Origin: Desulfobacterales bacterium
GTDB taxonomy: Bacteria; Desulfobacterota; Desulfobacteria; Desulfobacterales; JAHIVH01
Direction: 5' to 3'
Assembly (NCBI GenBank): GCA_020056645.1
Contig: JAGVHJ010000240.1
Location: 1 to 9,417 of the forward strand
Length of the DNA stretch: 9,417 nucleotides
The notes below the pieces were generated by a model. That model had not been told where the DNA came from. It worked only from the letters and a program-made list of their open reading frames with translations, and made no database searches. The translations under genes and the position numbers were made by a program. Below, one piece after another: positions 6,864-9,417 of the stretch; the stretch's first letter is position 1; each line of letters begins with the position of its first letter.

Positions 6864-6899
6864 TTTTTTTTCGGATGAGAGATTCGAAGGCTTTTTGCG
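6864..6899 (+). repeat. 36-bp direct repeat, left copy
   Basis: A T-run followed by CGGATGAGAGATTCGAAGG and a CTTTTTGCG-like end. It recurs at 7040-7075 in the same orientation with two differences. The two copies bracket the degenerate miniature element almost exactly: 9 bp separate this copy from the element. Confidence 0.85.
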
Positions 6900-6908
6900 A
6901 TAGAACGG

Positions 6909-7037
6909 GTAAACTGTCTGAGGCCTTTAGGCCGAGTTTTCGCCAGTTCAGCAAAAAGCCAAGAAGCTCCCGAAAAAAATAGGGAACGAACAAAACGGGC
7001 TTTTCGCCATCTTGATGAATCGCTGCTGACTAGTTAC
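6909..7037 (+). mobile_element. Degenerate MITE-like element (copy 2)
   Basis: The 102 bp at 6936-7037 match the complement of 1826-1926 with about four substitutions and one extra A, so this is the same element as the one upstream of ampG. The right end CTGACTAGTTAC (7026-7037) has one change from copy 1. The left end GTAAACTGTCTG (6909-6920) has diverged, and the 15 bp after it differ from copy 1, carrying a small GGCC-TTTA-GGCC hairpin. No matching 8-bp duplication is seen outside the ends (TAGAACGG versus CACTTTTT), so this copy looks older or rearranged. It carries the same internal fold. The end pointing at the EF-G gene is the same end that points at ampG in copy 1. Confidence 0.78.
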
Positions 7038-7039
7038 CA

Positions 7040-7075
7040 CTTTTTTTCGGATGAGAGATTCGAAGGCCTTTTGCG
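7040..7075 (+). repeat. 36-bp direct repeat, right copy
   Basis: Second copy of the 6864-6899 repeat, beginning 2 bp after the miniature element ends; differences are C for T at the first base and CC for CT near the end. The spacing of the pair (176 bp start to start) suggests either a duplicated host repeat or a larger composite repeat whose ends these are. Confidence 0.85.
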
Positions 7076-7128
7076 GCTCAAGTGGATTCTTACCATCGGT
7101 ACATGCGATTCCCCTGCCGCTTCTTTAC

Positions 7129-7157
7129 TTGACATGAATCTCATATTATCTTAGAGC
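7129..7157 (+). promoter_or_regulatory. Candidate promoter for the EF-G gene
   Basis: A perfect -35 consensus TTGACA (7129-7134) is followed after 17 bp by TAGAGC (7152-7157), which matches the -10 consensus at only three positions. It is about 75 bp upstream of the start codon and downstream of the repeat block. The weak -10 keeps confidence low. Confidence 0.3.
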
Positions 7158-7230
7158 GTGTCTGAAGCCTTCGGTCTATTCATTCATAACCTATTAATCG
7201 TCACTTTAAGATGGACATGCTGTTAGTAAG

Positions 7231-9270
7231 ATGAATAAAAAAGAAAAAATCAGCCTGATCAGGAATATCGGCATCATGGCCCATATCGATGCCGGAAAGA
7301 CCACCGTAACGGAGCGGATTCTCTACTATACCGGTAAATCTTACAAGATCGGTGAGGTCCACGACGGCGAGGCCGTGATGGACTGGATGACCGACGAGCA
7401 GGAACGGGGCATCACCATCACCTCCGCCGTCACCACCTGTCCGTGGAGGAACAACATCATTCAATTGATCGATACCCCCGGCCATGTAGATTTCACCATT
7501 GAGGTCGAACGCTCCCTCCGTGTTTTAGACGGCGCTATCGCCGTTTTTTGCGCAGTGGGCGGCGTGGAGCCACAGTCTGAAACCGTATGGCGGCAGGCCG
7601 ACAAATACAAGGTTCCCAGAATCGCATTTATCAACAAACTGGACCGGGTCGGCTCAGACTTCATAGGCACCGTAGAGATGATGAAGGAAAAACTCAAGGC
7701 CCGGCCACTGATTTTGCAGCTTCCCATTGGCGCGGAGGAAAAATTCTCCGGGGTGATCGACCTTGTTTCCATGGAGCAGATCACCTGGAATACGGAAAGC
7801 ATGGGCGCCACATATGAACGAAGGCCTATTCCACCGGAACTGGCCGATACCGCCAAAAATTACCGGGATATGCTCATTGAGGGCGTCGCCGATTTCGACG
7901 ACACGATCATGGAGGCCTATCTGGCGGAAGCGCCCGTGGATGAAAAAACCATCGTCGCGGCTATCAGGAAGGCCACCATCGGGTTGGCGATCGTGCCTGT
8001 CCTGTGCGGCAGCGCCTTAAAGAACAAGGGCATCCAGCCCCTCTTGGACGCCATTATCCAATATTTACCAAGCCCGATGGATGTGCCTCCCATGAAGGGA
8101 ATCCATCCCGTCACCAGTGAAAGCATCGCCTTCCCCACACGGGACAACGGCCCCCTGGCGGCTCTGATTTTCAAAGTCTCCATGATGGAGGGCCGAAAAC
8201 TTTCGTTTGTGAGAATCTACAGCGGCACCATGAAAACCGGTGAAGAGGTCTACAACCCAGGCCTCCAGAAAAAAGAGAAGCTCTCTCGTCTGTTACGAAT
8301 GCACGCCAATAAAAAAGAGCGGATCGAAGAAGCGGGGGCTGGCAGCATCATCGGAGTGGTGGGCCTGAAAGACTCATCGACCGGGGATACCCTCTGCCAC
8401 GCCGCCCACCCAGTTCTCCTTGAAAAGATGGAGTTCTATGAACCGGTGATCTCCATCGCCATCGAGCCAAAAACCCATGCGGATCAGGAGAAACTCGATG
8501 AGGTGTTGCAAAAATTCATCGCCGAGGATCCCACCCTGAGGGTCAAGACCGATGAGGATACCGGTCAGACGATCCTCTCTGGCATGGGCGAGCTCCATCT
8601 GGAGATCATCATCAGCCGCATGCTCCGGGAGTTTAACACCAATGTGAACGTGGGCAAACCCCAGGTGGTTTACCGTGAAACCATCGGAGCCGACGCCGAG
8701 GCCACCGTCGCCTTTGACCGCGACGTGGCGGGCCAGCACCACTTCACCGAGGTGACCTTGAGCCTATCGCCCCGCAAACGAGGAGCCGGAAACCTCTTCC
8801 GGTCAGAGGTCTCTCCGGATATCATCCCCGACATCTTTCTCCCTTTTATCGAAAAAGGAATCATGGACTCCTTTGCAAGCGGGGCATTCATGGGATATCC
8901 GGTCATGGATGTCGCGGCGCTTCTTGTGGGAGGATCGATCCGGGAGTCCCAGAGCACCGAACTCGCCTTTACGGTAAGCGCCACCATGGCATGCAGGGAA
9001 GCCATGACCAAGGCTTCGCCCTTCCTGCTGGAGCCGATCATGGATGTGGAAATCCTCGTTCCGGATTCATTCATGGGCGAGGTTATTGGAGAACTCAACG
9101 CCCGGGGCGGCAAGATTTCTTTCATCAACGCCAAAAGCGGCATTCAGGAGATCAGCGCCATTGTGCCCCTCTCCAAAATGTTCGGGTATTCCACCACTCT
9201 CCGGTCGGCGACCCAGGGCAGGGGCACCTTCACCATGCGCTTCTCCCATTTTGACCGGATGGAAAAATAG
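7231..9270 (+). CDS. fusA: Elongation factor G paralogue (EF-G2-like translational GTPase)
   Basis: Ribosome-dependent GTPase of 679 aa with all five EF-G domains. G motifs are AHIDAGKTT (17-25), RGITI (59-63), DTPGH (81-85), NKLD (135-138) and CGSALKN (259-265). Domain II has the VRIYSGTMK stretch (327-335), domain III SGMGELHLEI (450-459), and domain V MFGYSTTLRSATQG (650-663). At the domain IV tip, where canonical EF-G has GSYHDVDSSE with an essential histidine, this protein reads GSIRESQSTE (568-577): the histidine is Arg571. The wording of domain I (GIMAHIDAGKTT, LKARPLILQLPIG, VPVLCGSALKNKGIQPLLDA) reminds me of mitochondrial EFG2, the recycling-type factor. It stands alone, outside a str operon. 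I therefore infer a second EF-G working in recycling or a specialised step. The start fits the family N-terminus, though the ribosome-binding site is poor. Confidence 0.92.
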   Translation: MNKKEKISLIRNIGIMAHIDAGKTTVTERILYYTGKSYKIGEVHDGEAVMDWMTDEQERGITITSAVTTCPWRNNIIQLIDTPGHVDFTIEVERSLRVLDGAIAVFCAVGGVEPQSETVWRQADKYKVPRIAFINKLDRVGSDFIGTVEMMKEKLKARPLILQLPIGAEEKFSGVIDLVSMEQITWNTESMGATYERRPIPPELADTAKNYRDMLIEGVADFDDTIMEAYLAEAPVDEKTIVAAIRKATIGLAIVPVLCGSALKNKGIQPLLDAIIQYLPSPMDVPPMKGIHPVTSESIAFPTRDNGPLAALIFKVSMMEGRKLSFVRIYSGTMKTGEEVYNPGLQKKEKLSRLLRMHANKKERIEEAGAGSIIGVVGLKDSSTGDTLCHAAHPVLLEKMEFYEPVISIAIEPKTHADQEKLDEVLQKFIAEDPTLRVKTDEDTGQTILSGMGELHLEIIISRMLREFNTNVNVGKPQVVYRETIGADAEATVAFDRDVAGQHHFTEVTLSLSPRKRGAGNLFRSEVSPDIIPDIFLPFIEKGIMDSFASGAFMGYPVMDVAALLVGGSIRESQSTELAFTVSATMACREAMTKASPFLLEPIMDVEILVPDSFMGEVIGELNARGGKISFINAKSGIQEISAIVPLSKMFGYSTTLRSATQGRGTFTMRFSHFDRMEK

Positions 9271-9274
9271 GCGT

Positions 9275-9303
9275 AGGATCTCTTACTCGATCTTCAAGTT
9301 TTT
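9275..9303 (+). terminator. Weak hairpin plus T-run after the EF-G gene
   Basis: AGGATC (9275-9280) can pair with GATCTT (9289-9294), with one G-T wobble, around an 8-nt loop. CAAG and five T residues (9299-9303) follow. The stem is short, so this is at most a weak terminator starting 5 bp after the stop codon. The larger palindrome at 9325-9393 could serve instead. Confidence 0.3.
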
Positions 9304-9309
9304 AGGAAA

Positions 9310-9415
9310 TTTGTTCAAATCCAAGGCGGAAAAAAATTTTGACCATAGGAATACATGAGGTATTTCGAGGATCAAAATTTTTTTTCCAACGCCGGAGTTG
9401 GGGAAATTAACAAAA
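9310..9415. repeat. Long imperfect palindrome downstream of the EF-G gene
   Basis: The core AAAAAAATTTTGA (9330-9342) is the exact complement of TCAAAATTTTTTT (9372-9384). GGCG (9325-9328) and CGCC (9390-9393) extend the stem after a small bulge. Outer flanks also match loosely: TTTGTT near 9310-9315 versus AACAAA near 9409-9414. The loop is 29 nt. It resembles a dispersed structured intergenic repeat and may stop transcription, but only one copy is in the window and it may continue past the right edge. Confidence 0.6.
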
Positions 9416-9417
9416 AC

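Larger units (their letters stand above)
6610..7230. other. 621-bp divergent intergenic region, repeat-rich, no gene seen
   Basis: I find no credible ORF or RNA gene here. The panP-proximal 110 bp are very AT-rich and include a 10-bp palindrome ATGTATACAT (6681-6690). A loose promoter for panP could be TTGTGT (6709-6704)-16 bp-TATACA (6687-6682). A 12-bp palindrome TTGATCGATCAA lies at 6747-6758. The centre (6864-7075) holds two 36-bp direct repeats around a degenerate miniature element. CGCAAAAAAGGCC at 6832-6844 is roughly inverted at 7065-7075 (GGCCTTTTGCG), so the block also has outer inverted symmetry. The last 150 bp lead into the EF-G gene and contain a candidate -35 at 7129. Confidence 0.65.

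Noticed and set aside
6864..7075. Possible CRISPR array because of two same-direction 36-bp repeats
   Set aside because: There are only two copies, the 140-bp interval is filled by a known element copy rather than a spacer, and there are no cas genes.
9355..9417. Short open frame starting ATGAGGTATTTCGAGG and running off the right edge
   Set aside because: It lies within the loop and right arm of the large palindrome, and its ribosome-binding site is too close to the ATG. It is better explained as repeat sequence, though the window end prevents a firm decision.

Overview
The window looks like a chromosomal segment of a Gram-negative anaerobe, most likely a Desulfobacterota (deltaproteobacterial) lineage. 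This is inferred from gene content: an AmpG muropeptide permease, a PanP-like decarboxylase, a stand-alone second-type EF-G, and a phosphoenolpyruvate carboxykinase of the archaeal/Thermococcus kind. No taxonomic marker such as rRNA is present. Most genes are ordinary housekeeping or metabolic genes. The unusual material lies in the non-coding gaps.

Layout. Five genes lie on the minus strand and read right to left. panP-like decarboxylase (4921-6609) is followed closely by rdgB (ends 4226). After a roughly 130-bp gap carrying a hairpin and a small inverted repeat comes pckG (2132-4096), which ends in a GC-rich hairpin (2061-2094). Next is a 122-bp miniature transposon-like element (1826-1947) with perfect 12-bp terminal inverted repeats and an 8-bp target duplication. 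Then come ampG (537-1802) and an ogt/MGMT-type DNA repair gene (540 to beyond the left edge), overlapping by 4 bp. One gene, an EF-G paralogue (7231-9270), reads rightward, diverging from panP across a 621-bp gap. That gap holds a second, degenerate, oppositely oriented copy of the miniature element, bracketed by two 36-bp direct repeats. The right end of the window (about 9310-9415) is a long AT-rich imperfect palindrome downstream of the EF-G gene.

How the genes relate. panP and rdgB look like a transcription unit, as do ampG and ogt. pckG seems to have its own 5' region and terminator. The products span unrelated jobs: beta-alanine/aspartate or glutamate decarboxylation, nucleotide pool sanitation, gluconeogenesis, cell-wall recycling, alkylation repair and ribosome recycling or translocation. 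I see no defence island, prophage, CRISPR array or biosynthetic cluster.

Best leads: the two miniature elements, which have IS66-like ends (GTAA tips, 8-bp duplication); a possible hybrid promoter formed where one of them inserted 15 bp upstream of ampG; an EF-G whose domain IV tip lacks the translocation histidine; and an A8 slippery tract at the panP end after which the rdgB frame is open.
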